Source: UBA6168 sp041752395 (GTDB lineage: Bacteria > Bacteroidota > Bacteroidia > Chitinophagales > Saprospiraceae). From it: a DNA stretch of 64,000 nt. Made by a program: the position numbers and the translations under genes. Below, in pieces: positions 41,198-50,079 of this stretch. The notes below the pieces were generated by a model. It did no database searches. It was not told the origin of the DNA and saw only the letters and a list, made by a program, of their open reading frames with translations. Where the stretch lies: positions 1-64,000 of the forward strand of contig JBGSWN010000024.1 of NCBI GenBank assembly GCA_041752395.1, in the 5' to 3' direction. How positions within the stretch are numbered: position 1 is the first letter of the stretch; each line of letters begins with the position of its first letter.

Positions 41198-44100
41198 TTA
41201 CCTTGTTATCGTGAAATACCCCTGCATAGGCTCGTCGCTGTTCGCCTTGTCCAATTGGATGAGGTAGAAATAAGTGCCCGGCGGCAGCAGGTTGCCTTTG
41301 TAGCTGCTGTCCCAGTTGTTCATGTAGCCATCCTGCTCAAAAACCTTGTCGCCCCAGCGGTTGAAGATGCGGACGTTGTTGTTTGTGTAGGTCGTCTCCA
41401 GGCATGGCACGGTGAAATGATCGTTCCGCCCATCGCCGTTCGGTGTGATAGTATTTGGCACAAAGCAAGGCTGGTTCACGTTCGAGCCAAGTACGTTGAA
41501 GCGCACTGTGGCTTGCTCGCAGTCGTCTGGGCAGTCCGTGTTGCAGATTTCATACACCAGCGCATCTTGCCCGAAGAAATTCTCACGAGGACTGTACTCC
41601 AGTTGGCCGTTCACAATCTTGGCCGAGCCATTCGTCGGCTGCTCCACGATGCGGAGGTCCCAGCTCTGCACGTTGCCAGTCTGGTCGTTGGAAATCAGGT
41701 CGCCATCCGTCAGCGAGTTATTGAACTGCACTTCGAAAACATCGTCCGCTGCCGCAATGCCCGTGAACACATACACCGTGGCAGGTGGCGCATTGAAGCT
41801 GCAACCGCTGATGGTCAAAGTCGCCATGTACTCACCTGCCTGCCCGGTCGTTGCCGAAGGCAAAACAGGATTGGCTGCATTGGCGGTGAAGCCCTGCGGG
41901 CCCGTCCACTGGTAAGTTGCTCCCGGCACTGCCGTCACGTTCAGTTGAACGAGGTCGCCACGGCAAGCGGGGCTGGCCGCATCCGTCGAAGTTTCGACCG
42001 CCAAACTAGGGGGTGCTTGCACCAAGGACACTACCGCCAAATTGGAAGCAGGCGTGGAGCAATTGCCGTTGTTGGCTACCACCGAGTAAGTGCCTGCATT
42101 GGCCGATGTGGCATTGCTTACGAAGAAAGTAGGAATGCTCGTCGTGGCCAGGAGCACAGGGCCGCTGCCGTTGTCGAAGAACCACTGGTACTGCATGTTC
42201 GTGAGCGGAGCACCGCTGCTGTTCAGCGTCAGTGATTGTCCTTCGCAAAGTGTTGCATCAGAAACACCAAGCTGGAGCGCCATGCCCGTGAGGTTGCTCA
42301 CCGTGATTTGCGCCACGTTGGAAGGTTGCGTCGAGCAATTTCCGGAGGCAACAACTACCGTGTAATCACCTGCATTGGCCGCCGTTGCGTTGTTTACGAA
42401 GTAAGTCGGAACGTTCGTCGTGGCCAGCAGCACAGGGCCGTTGCCATTGTCGAAATACCACTGGTAGCTGGCGTTCGTGCCGCTGAAAGTCGAGCTGTTC
42501 AGCGTCAAAGTTTGGCCTTCGCAAAGCTGTGTCGAGGAAGCCGCAAGCGTCGGTGTGCCACTGAGCGCATTGGTCACATCCACTGATTGAGCGTTCGAAG
42601 GTTGCGTTGTGCAATTGCCGGAGGCAACCACGACGGTGTACATGCCCTCGTTGCTGGCCGTCAGGTTTTGGACAAAAAACGTTGGCAGGTTCGTCGTCGC
42701 AAGCAGCGTCGTGGTCGTGCCGTTGTCGAAGTACCACAGGTACGAGATGCCCGTGCCGGGGAAGATGGAACTGTTCAGCGTCAGGGTTTCGCCTTCGCAA
42801 ATTTGCGGAGCAGAAGCCGTCAGTGTTGGAACACCATTCAAACTGTTGGTCACGTTCACGTCCTGTGCGTTGGAGGGCTGCGTGGCGCAGTTGCCGACGC
42901 TCGCCGTCACCGTGTAGATTCCCACGTTGCTCGCCGCCATATTTTGGACATAGAAAGTGGGCAGGTTAGTGGTGCCGAGCAGCAGGTTCGTGCTGCCGTT
43001 GTTGAAGAACCAGTTGTACGAGACGTTGCTGCTTGGGAAAATCGAGCTGTTCAGCTCCAAAGTTTCGCCTTCGCAAAGCACATCGTCCACCACCGTCAGC
43101 GATAGGGCTGGGCCGATATTGTTCGTCACGTTCACGCTCTGGCCGTTGGAAGCTGGTGTGAGGCAATTGCCATTGCCAGCTACCACGGAGTAGATACCAG
43201 AGCCATTGCTGCTTAAATTGTTGAGCTGAAGGCTTGGTGCGGCGGTGGTTCCCAATGAAACTTGACCGTTGCCGTTGTTGAAGAACCACTCGTACTGCAC
43301 GTTGTTGCCAGGCAGCGACGTGGTGCTGAGGTTCAAAGTTTCGCCTTCGCAAATTACGTTGGCAGAAACGCTGAGGGTCGGAGCCGTGCCCATTTGGTCA
43401 AGCACCACCACGTTCTGGCTATTCGAGGGCTGTGAAATACAACCGGAAACACTGGCTTGCACCGTGTAAAGGCCACTATTGGTGGTCGAGGTATTTGAAA
43501 TGATGAAGCTAGGCGACTGCGTTGTGGTGAGTAAAACGGGGCCGTTGCCCGCATTGAAGAACCACTCGTAGGTAGCGCCGCTGATGTTCGTGCTCGTCAG
43601 TTGCAGGGTCTCACCTTGGCAAAGGTTGCCAGAATTGGCGGCCAATGCAGGCGTTTGCGCCAGCACCGAACCCACCGTCACCTGCTGCGCCACCGACAGT
43701 GGCGAAGTGCAGCCATTGACCAACACCGCCACGCTGTAATTGCCAGAATTGGCGGTGGTTGCATTGGCAATGCTGAGGCTTGGTGTATTCGTGATTTCAA
43801 TTGGGCTGGCATTGAAATACCAGTAGTATTTGCCGCCGTTGCCGACCGAAGCCGTGCTTAGTTCGATGGACTGCGTTTGGCAAAGCACCGCATTGGCGAC
43901 AGTTATGGCTGGCGCTTGCGCAACCATCGTATTTACTGCCACACTTTCCATGTTGGAGCTTTGTGGAGGGCAACCCGTCGTTCCAGCTACCACAAGATAA
44001 GTTCCTGTATTTGAGCCACTTACGTTATCAATCACAAATGAAGGCGTGAGCGTCGTCGCAATGGTGGTAGCGCCGTTTCCGTTGTTGAACATCCACTGGT

Positions 44101-47100
44101 AGGTCACGTCCAAGCCGGGGTAGGCAGTCGTATTGAGCTGCAATTGCTCGCCTTGGCAAGGTGTGTCGTTGCTGGCGGCAAGCGCTGGTGCTTGGCCGAG
44201 TTGGCCGCCCACTACCACTGCCTCAGCGTTGGAAGGTGGAGAGGTACAACCGCCAGCCGAAGCTATAACGGTGTAGTTGCCTGTGTTGCTCGGTGTCACG
44301 CTCATGATGGTGAACGACGGCACTTGGCTCGTCCCGATTGGGTAGGCGCTGGTGCCGTTGTTGTAAAACCACTGATAGGTAGCATTGGATGAGATACCCG
44401 TTGCCGAGAGGCCGAGGATTTCGCCTTCGCAAAGTGCATCCTGTGAAACGATGAGACTCGGAGCTTGGTTGGCCACGTTGCTCACTTGCACATTCACCGC
44501 TGTTGACGGGTCGGATTCACAGTTTCCGTTCACCACTTTTACGGAGTAGCTACCTGTGTTCGTCTGGTTCACGTTCGTGAGCTGGAAGCTCGGTGCAGTG
44601 GTCGAAGTCAGCAGTGAATTGCCGAAGAACCACTGGTATTGGATGTTGGTGCCTGTTTGCGCAGCAGTGGTCAGCATGACGTCGTTGCCGTTGCAAGGCT
44701 GGGCATTGCTCACGTTCAAGGCGGGCGTAGTTGGTGCGGTTGTCACTGTCACAGCCGCCGTGGCAGGCTGCGATGGGCAATTATAGCTGGTGAAAACGGT
44801 CAGGCTGTAATTGCCAGAATTGGCTGCTGTCAGGTTGTTCAGTGTCACGGGGAACGGGCCTTGCGGCGCAGCCGTACCACTGTAGCTGAAGCCGTTCGGG
44901 CCTGTCCAAGTGTAGCTCACCGTACCGGATAGCTGCACGTTGTTGTTGCCAGAGAGGTTGACAGATTCGCCTTCGCAAACAGTAATTGCTGTGGTCAAAT
45001 TCGTAGGAATAGCCACAACAGTCCCCGAATGACAAGTGTATTCCTGCCAGTTGGGTATCCCGTTTGTGTTGCTGTCCGGGCATGGCTGGCCGATGGGGCA
45101 TTCGTTCATGTCGGTCAAGCCGTCGTCGTCGGAATCCAAGTCGTCAACATCTGGAGTTCCATCGCCATCCGTGTCGGGGCAAGGTGTCGTTGCACCACAT
45201 TCGTAAGCATCAGGCAAGCCATCGTTGTCGCGATCAATGTCTCTGAAATCAGGTATGCCGTCGTTGTCGCCGTCTCTGCAAGGCCCATCAAACGGGCATT
45301 CGTCAATATCCACGAGGCTGTCATCGTCGGAGTCGAGGTCACGGAAGTCAGGCTCACCAAGCCCGTCCGTATTGGTTGGTGTAGAAGTCGGTGTCAAATT
45401 CGGTGCGCTGGCCTGCCCATTTACATTAACAGCAGGTGTGCCAGTGCCAAGGATTCCATCATGGTCTGGGTCGGGCATGCTGGCCTCGGTCACGTCCCAG
45501 ATTCCATCGCCGTCTGTGTCAAGGTCACGATAGTCGGGCTGCACATCGTTGTCGGTATTGAGCGGAGCGGAAGTAGTGGAAAGCGGCGTACCGTTCAAGT
45601 CTGTAGTAGCTCGGCCAGTGAGGTCCACCGTTGGGTTGCCCGAACCGATGATGCCATCATTGTCTGGGTCAGGCCGGGTGGCTTCGGCCACGTCGTTGAT
45701 GCCGTCGTTGTCGGAATCAAGGTCGCGGTAATCACGCACACCGTCGCCGTCCGTATCGGTCGGCTGCGAAGTTGGCGTGGAGTTCAGCACCATCGGAATT
45801 CCCTTGGTGTTGACTGTCGGGTTTCCGGCTCCGACCATGCCATTGTTGTCAGGGTCGAGGTTGCTTGCTTCGGCCACGTCGTTGATGCCGTCGTTGTCGG
45901 TATCGAGGTCGAGGTAGTCTGGTCGAAAGTCTCCATCCGTGTTCTTAGGTTTGGAGGTGGTAGCAAGGGCCTGACCATTTGCGCCAGCGGTTGCTTTTCC
46001 ATTTGTGTCCACCACGGGAGCGCCTGTGCCGATGATGGCGTCGTTGTCACCATCAGGCGAGCCTCCTTCTTCCACATCGTGGATTCCATCGTTGTCGGAA
46101 TCGAGGTCGTGCCAGTTGCGAATGCCATCGCCATCTCGGTCGGGCGGCAGGGCAATTGGGTTGTTGGTTACCGCTGGGTCTATCAAGGTAGATAGACCAG
46201 ATGCACCTACCACAGCTGGGCTGATTGCACCACCACCAATACGGCCATCGTTGTTTGAATCAAAAGCACCGAGTCCAGCTTCGGAAACGTCGTTGATGCC
46301 GTCGTTGTCGGAATCAAGGTCATCGTGGTCAGGTACGCCATCGCCGTCCCATTCGATGCGGCTGTAGGTTTCCACTGCTGCAAAATCGTCTGGGTCAGAA
46401 GCGATGGGGTTGAAAAGTCCGTTGAGGCCAAATGCGGCGGGAGCGCCATCAATCCTGCCATCGCCGTTCGTATCGGGCTGGTTGTGGCCAGCTTCAAAGA
46501 GGTCGGAAATTCCGTCGTTGTCCGAATCGAGGTCAAGGTGGTCGGGGATGCCGTCACCGTCAATGTCGTAAACCGCGTTTATTTTATCGCAAACACCATC
46601 GTTGTTGGCGTCAATGCAGTTGTTTGGCACATCTGGATCGTTGGCATCTTTGTAATTGAGCACCCCATCACCGTCCGCATCTTCACTCGGATCACGGCCG
46701 CCGGGCAGGCAAGCGAAGCCGCCCGTCGGGTTACAGAATTCCTTTTTATCGGGAATGCCGTCATTGTCATCGTCAATATCCAAGTTGTCTCGGACGCCGT
46801 CACCGTCGGTATCAGGGATGGCCACTACCATGCAATTATCCACGATGTCCACGGTGAAATGGCCGAAAGCTGCCCCACTGTAATCAACAAAGGCCCAGTA
46901 GTCGAGTATCTTGTTGTCACCAAAATTATTTTGGTAAACAAAAGGTACATTCGTTGAAGTTAGCTGGCCATTGGTCGTCATTCCACTAGTCGGGCCTCCC
47001 ACTTCGGTATGATTATAATAAAATTGGTCAAAAGAAGACGCCTTCACATTGCTCACCAATTTTATCAAAACACCGCCAAGGTTGTTTTCAATATCGGAAA

Positions 47101-48421
47101 GCAGGATATGCGTTTCCCCATCCCGCAATTCGAGCTTGTACCCAAACGTGAAATTGGAGTTGGCCATGAGCAGGTTGCCAAATCCATCACGACCATCCCA
47201 GAAGATGGAGTCGTTTCCGATACCAATGTTTTTTACCAGTAACACATCCACCGAATCGGTGTAATCGCCATCGTTGTTTATGTCAAAAGACAAATAAGCA
47301 ATGCCACCTTGGGTAGATGCAAAGTTCACATAGGCACCTTCACCCTCCTCAAGTGCGCTCAACAAGCAAGGGTTTCCAGTTGAGCTTTTAGCTTTTAGTT
47401 CAAAGTCTGAAAGTTGCGGCTCCGTGGACGATGGCATGTTGAACAGCCAAGTTGTGTGGGTATTGTTCCGATAAATATCCGTGACCAGCGCCGTGGACGG
47501 CATGGTCGGGTCGGGCACATTGAAGAAAATCTTGTTGTTGATGAGATGTTCCGCTGTATAATCCTCCGCCTGGGGCTCGTAATAATAGTTTTGCCCAACC
47601 ACCCAGGAAAGTGGGTCGCTGGAGCGGGAAACATCCATTCTCAAATGTGATTTGTAGCTGGGCGTGCCGGTATTGTCCACAATGCCCCTTGTAACGGAGG
47701 TGATAGGGAAGCGATAGGGGTCAGTTTCCATGAATTTTACTTGGTAAAGAAACCCGCCAAACGTGAGAATAAAAAACTCCGGCGAGGTCATGTAGCCGTT
47801 CTGGCTGATGACCGAAACATACTCATTGGAGTAAACCCGCCCGGATTTCATCGAGCCGCCCGCATTGGCAGCGCCACCCGAAGAAACGGTAATGTCCCAA
47901 GCCGTGATGACGGTTGGGGTTGTCGGTTGATGAGCCGCCCGAGTCCAAGGTTCATTGTTGAGCAGGTTCTGGAAATTGGCCGCCTGGTAAACCGGGAAGC
48001 CTATATCCACCGTCCAGATGCCATTTTGTCCAGCAGGGACTGTGATGGTACCCGGCGTAAAGCCTGCACCACCCGTCGGGCCGTTTACTTCCTGCACGTT
48101 ATCGAAGATGATGGCTGTGTTTCCGCCACCAGTGCCGTCAAAAGTGGCTGCCAGCACCCCATCCGGTCGGTAAACCTTGATGAATCCACCAGCAATGCCG
48201 ACATGGCTTGCCCCAACATTGATAGTCTCGCCCGCTGCGGCGTACACCTTTAATTGTTGCTCGTTGCGGTTGTCGAGGAACAGGCGGTAGCCGTCGTAAC
48301 TGACAAAGTCCTTCGAGCCTTCTGCCCAAACTGCCGTGGCCGAACAAACCACAACAGCCATTGCGAGCAGCTTTCTCGCTATGGCCTTTCTGTTCATGAA
48401 ATAATCAAACATGTGTTTCAT
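41198..48421 (-). CDS. giant T9SS type B surface adhesin with TSP3 and Ig-like repeats
   Basis: 2,407 residues; the likelier start is ATG 48397 (MNRKAIARKLLAMAVVVCSATAVWA, signal peptide). Residues 30-530 are a non-repetitive N-terminal region. Residues 533-1130 contain thrombospondin type 3 calcium-binding repeats rich in D (DTDGDGVRDNLDIDDDNDGIP, DLDSDNDGINDV, repeated more than fifteen times). Residues 1150-2200 hold about twelve Ig-like/PKD-like repeats of roughly 90 residues, each beginning xCEGExLxL. A cadherin-like domain follows. The last 95 residues (FVPNTITPNGDGRND ... VRIFNRWGDKVFE ... PPGTYFYLIQL) are the CHU_C type B sorting domain. It is predicted to be secreted by T9SS through the neighbouring SprF and to serve as a calcium-stabilised adhesin for attachment or gliding. 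Confidence 0.95.
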   Translation of the reverse strand: MKHMFDYFMNRKAIARKLLAMAVVVCSATAVWAEGSKDFVSYDGYRLFLDNRNEQQLKVYAAAGETINVGASHVGIAGGFIKVYRPDGVLAATFDGTGGGNTAIIFDNVQEVNGPTGGAGFTPGTITVPAGQNGIWTVDIGFPVYQAANFQNLLNNEPWTRAAHQPTTPTVITAWDITVSSGGAANAGGSMKSGRVYSNEYVSVISQNGYMTSPEFFILTFGGFLYQVKFMETDPYRFPITSVTRGIVDNTGTPSYKSHLRMDVSRSSDPLSWVVGQNYYYEPQAEDYTAEHLINNKIFFNVPDPTMPSTALVTDIYRNNTHTTWLFNMPSSTEPQLSDFELKAKSSTGNPCLLSALEEGEGAYVNFASTQGGIAYLSFDINNDGDYTDSVDVLLVKNIGIGNDSIFWDGRDGFGNLLMANSNFTFGYKLELRDGETHILLSDIENNLGGVLIKLVSNVKASSFDQFYYNHTEVGGPTSGMTTNGQLTSTNVPFVYQNNFGDNKILDYWAFVDYSGAAFGHFTVDIVDNCMVVAIPDTDGDGVRDNLDIDDDNDGIPDKKEFCNPTGGFACLPGGRDPSEDADGDGVLNYKDANDPDVPNNCIDANNDGVCDKINAVYDIDGDGIPDHLDLDSDNDGISDLFEAGHNQPDTNGDGRIDGAPAAFGLNGLFNPIASDPDDFAAVETYSRIEWDGDGVPDHDDLDSDNDGINDVSEAGLGAFDSNNDGRIGGGAISPAVVGASGLSTLIDPAVTNNPIALPPDRDGDGIRNWHDLDSDNDGIHDVEEGGSPDGDNDAIIGTGAPVVDTNGKATAGANGQALATTSKPKNTDGDFRPDYLDLDTDNDGINDVAEASNLDPDNNGMVGAGNPTVNTKGIPMVLNSTPTSQPTDTDGDGVRDYRDLDSDNDGINDVAEATRPDPDNDGIIGSGNPTVDLTGRATTDLNGTPLSTTSAPLNTDNDVQPDYRDLDTDGDGIWDVTEASMPDPDHDGILGTGTPAVNVNGQASAPNLTPTSTPTNTDGLGEPDFRDLDSDDDSLVDIDECPFDGPCRDGDNDGIPDFRDIDRDNDGLPDAYECGATTPCPDTDGDGTPDVDDLDSDDDGLTDMNECPIGQPCPDSNTNGIPNWQEYTCHSGTVVAIPTNLTTAITVCEGESVNLSGNNNVQLSGTVSYTWTGPNGFSYSGTAAPQGPFPVTLNNLTAANSGNYSLTVFTSYNCPSQPATAAVTVTTAPTTPALNVSNAQPCNGNDVMLTTAAQTGTNIQYQWFFGNSLLTSTTAPSFQLTNVNQTNTGSYSVKVVNGNCESDPSTAVNVQVSNVANQAPSLIVSQDALCEGEILGLSATGISSNATYQWFYNNGTSAYPIGTSQVPSFTIMSVTPSNTGNYTVIASAGGCTSPPSNAEAVVVGGQLGQAPALAASNDTPCQGEQLQLNTTAYPGLDVTYQWMFNNGNGATTIATTLTPSFVIDNVSGSNTGTYLVVAGTTGCPPQSSNMESVAVNTMVAQAPAITVANAVLCQTQSIELSTASVGNGGKYYWYFNASPIEITNTPSLSIANATTANSGNYSVAVLVNGCTSPLSVAQQVTVGSVLAQTPALAANSGNLCQGETLQLTSTNISGATYEWFFNAGNGPVLLTTTQSPSFIISNTSTTNSGLYTVQASVSGCISQPSNSQNVVVLDQMGTAPTLSVSANVICEGETLNLSTTSLPGNNVQYEWFFNNGNGQVSLGTTAAPSLQLNNLSSNGSGIYSVVAGNGNCLTPASNGQSVNVTNNIGPALSLTVVDDVLCEGETLELNSSIFPSSNVSYNWFFNNGSTNLLLGTTNLPTFYVQNMAASNVGIYTVTASVGNCATQPSNAQDVNVTNSLNGVPTLTASAPQICEGETLTLNSSIFPGTGISYLWYFDNGTTTTLLATTNLPTFFVQNLTASNEGMYTVVVASGNCTTQPSNAQSVDVTNALSGTPTLAASSTQLCEGQTLTLNSSTFSGTNASYQWYFDNGNGPVLLATTNVPTYFVNNATAANAGDYTVVVASGNCSTQPSNVAQITVSNLTGMALQLGVSDATLCEGQSLTLNSSGAPLTNMQYQWFFDNGSGPVLLATTSIPTFFVSNATSANAGTYSVVANNGNCSTPASNLAVVSLVQAPPSLAVETSTDAASPACRGDLVQLNVTAVPGATYQWTGPQGFTANAANPVLPSATTGQAGEYMATLTISGCSFNAPPATVYVFTGIAAADDVFEVQFNNSLTDGDLISNDQTGNVQSWDLRIVEQPTNGSAKIVNGQLEYSPRENFFGQDALVYEICNTDCPDDCEQATVRFNVLGSNVNQPCFVPNTITPNGDGRNDHFTVPCLETTYTNNNVRIFNRWGDKVFEQDGYMNNWDSSYKGNLLPPGTYFYLIQLDKANSDEPMQGYFTITR

Positions 48422-48842
48422 TTTGAACTCGGTTAAGTGAATACATAGAAATCCTAATCGCCAACTTGCCCGTTCAGGGCCAGTGCGTTATCGTAGCTTA
48501 AAATTCTTGGCAAAAATTTCAGGAGGGAAAGCCCTGTCTGATTTTACAGCAGCAACGAGGCAGATGCAGTTTTCTCATGGTAAAAGGCTGCGCAAGTGCG
48601 GCAACGGCTGCTTTTTTTGTGTAGGAAGAAGGCAAATTTTACCATGCAGCTATCCAAAAAGGAGTACACCACGGGTAATTTTTATTTATCATACAAAAAT
48701 TCATGCCAATATTTTTAATATGAACTGTTTTTACTGGAATTTTCGCAGCGGGAAAAAATTGTTGGTAAAATAGAAAGTCACTTTGTTTCGCCAAATACGC
48801 GCCGCCAACTTAGCTTTGCCCTTGATCAAAACCATCAACACC
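48422..48842. other. intergenic region between divergent giant adhesin and tag genes
   Basis: No gene is recognised. It holds a small inverted repeat of CATGGTAAAA/TTTTACCATG (48578 and 48636 areas) and the -7 element at 48811 for the glycosylase gene. Confidence 0.45.
48811..48818 (+). promoter_or_regulatory. candidate -7 element of the tag gene
   Basis: TAGCTTTG matches TAnnTTTG and lies 24 bases before ATG 48843. A weak TTTCG is 20-21 bases upstream. Confidence 0.45.
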
Positions 48843-49406
48843 ATGCAAGACCTCGCCCGCTGCCCTTGGTGCCACGGCCACGACATTTACATCATCTACC
48901 ACGACACCGAGTGGGGCATCCCCTGCCACAACGATCAACAGCTCTTCGAAATGCTCTGCCTCGAAGGCGCACAGGCTGGCCTCAGTTGGATTACCATTTT
49001 GAAAAAAAGGGAAAATTATCGCCTCGCCTTCGACCATTTCGATGCGGAGAAAATGGTGAAATATGATGAGGCAAAACGGGAGCAATTGATCAACGACCCC
49101 GGCATTGTGCGCAACCGACTGAAGGTGAACGCCTTCATTGAAAATGCAAAAGCTTACTTGAAAATCAGAAAAGAATTCGGCAGCTTCGACCAGTACATCT
49201 GGCAGTTCGTGGAACACCAGCCTATCGTGAACAATTGGCAAAAACTGAGCGACTGCCCTGCTAAAACTCAGCAGAGCGACGCCATGTCAAAGGATTTGAA
49301 GAAAAGGGGATTCAAGTTCGTCGGCAGCACGATTTGCTATGCGTTCATGCAGGCGACGGGGATGGTGGATGACCATTTGGTGGGGTGCTGGAAGCGGAAA
49401 GGTTAG
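48843..49406 (+). CDS. tag: DNA-3-methyladenine glycosylase I
   Basis: 187 residues from ATG 48843 (MQDLARCPWC); longer starts add residues not found in the family. Tag removes 3-methyladenine from DNA. The zinc ligands are visible: Cys in RCPWC, His in YHDTEWG, and the C-terminal VDDHLVGCW, with the spacing typical of the TagI HhH fold. ELCLEGAQAGLSWITIL-like helix: LEMLCLEGAQAGLSW is present, with the base-binding Glu and Trp, and FVGSTICYAFMQATGMV lies near the end. It overlaps the convergent Uma2 gene by 4 bases at their stops. A base-excision repair housekeeping gene. Confidence 0.95.
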   Translation: MQDLARCPWCHGHDIYIIYHDTEWGIPCHNDQQLFEMLCLEGAQAGLSWITILKKRENYRLAFDHFDAEKMVKYDEAKREQLINDPGIVRNRLKVNAFIENAKAYLKIRKEFGSFDQYIWQFVEHQPIVNNWQKLSDCPAKTQQSDAMSKDLKKRGFKFVGSTICYAFMQATGMVDDHLVGCWKRKG

Positions 49407-49987
49407 GCAAATAATTCCTCGGCCTTCATCTCAAAATCAGCCAGTGCGGGCGCACCGCTGCATATCGTTTTGCCCATGCAAATCGTAATCTTTTCGGGCG
49501 AAGTGTAAACGTCCACTTTCTGAGCATGCGGGAAAATATGCCAAACGACCTTCACCCCAGCCTTGAAGTATTCCATCAATTTTGCATTCACATCCTCTGC
49601 CCTATCTGTTGGTGAAATTACCTCACACACCCACGGCGCCACTTGGTTTTCACCAGCCCACATTTTTGGAAGTTGTTCCGAATTATAGAAGGCTATGTCC
49701 GGCCTCCTGAGTTGCTCAGGCGAAGTGTCCATATCGGTTTCCATGACCAGCCTACCTCCATTTTTGTAAGCTTTTGTTTTTAAAAACAAGTCAAGAAGCA
49801 AAATGAAAAACTTGGATTGTCGCTGGTTCATCGTTTCGGTTTTTTCGATTAAGCCCTGATTAAACTCATATTTGTAACCGTCCTCCTTGTTGGAATAGTG
49901 GCGGAGAAAGTGTTGCTTCGTAATCCGCTTCGGCTCACGTTTTCCCTGTCTTGTTTTTGGTAGTGCTATCGCTGCGGCTGTTGACAT
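49403..49987 (-). CDS. Uma2-family endonuclease-like protein
   Basis: 194 residues. The core is RLVMETDMDTSPEQLRRPDIAFY (putative catalytic Asp), then VAPWVCEVISPTDRAEDVNAKLMEYFKAGVKVVW with the E...K pattern. The N-terminal 25 residues are a positively charged tail (KTRQGKREPKRITKQHFLRHY). Same family as 29893 and 63324 but only distantly similar, so the three are probably older paralogues. It has a good own promoter (50008-50038) and is not in an operon with a methylase, in keeping with the unclear role of this family. Confidence 0.88.
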   Translation of the reverse strand: MSTAAAIALPKTRQGKREPKRITKQHFLRHYSNKEDGYKYEFNQGLIEKTETMNQRQSKFFILLLDLFLKTKAYKNGGRLVMETDMDTSPEQLRRPDIAFYNSEQLPKMWAGENQVAPWVCEVISPTDRAEDVNAKLMEYFKAGVKVVWHIFPHAQKVDVYTSPEKITICMGKTICSGAPALADFEMKAEELFA

Positions 49988-50007
49988 ATCTTAATCTTTT
50001 GTTTTGG

Positions 50008-50038
50008 CAAAAATAAGGTATTAAACCCTAAAAACCAA
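50008..50038 (-). promoter_or_regulatory. Bacteroidota promoter of the Uma2 gene at 49403
   Basis: Minus strand TTG (50038-50036), a 20-base spacer and TATTTTTG (50015-50008). The -7 box matches TAnnTTTG and is 20 bases from ATG 49987. Confidence 0.6.
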
Positions 50039-50040
50039 CA

Positions 50041-50073
50041 AGCCCAGTTAGCGCTCAGCGCGCTAACTGGGCT
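50041..50073 (-). terminator. hairpin after the giant sugar-dehydrogenase-like gene
   Basis: AGCCCAGTTAGCGC and GCGCTAACTGGGCT form a 14-bp perfect stem with a TCAGC loop, 7 bases after the stop codon at 50080. On the minus strand it is followed by TTGTTGG and then T-rich sequence. Confidence 0.75.
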
Positions 50074-50079
50074 TCAAAA

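Noticed and set aside
42000..44700. Repeats of about 280 bp resembling duplicated genes
   Set aside because: They are the Ig-like domains of the same giant protein.
45029..46195. 388-codon plus-strand frame rich in Val and Ile
   Set aside because: Shadow of the Asp-rich TSP3 codons (GAC/GAT read as GTC/ATC).
45100..46800. Dense 60-100-bp periodic repeats resembling a CRISPR or satellite array
   Set aside because: They code TSP3 Asp-rich repeats in the giant adhesin frame, vary at silent positions and have no unique spacers.
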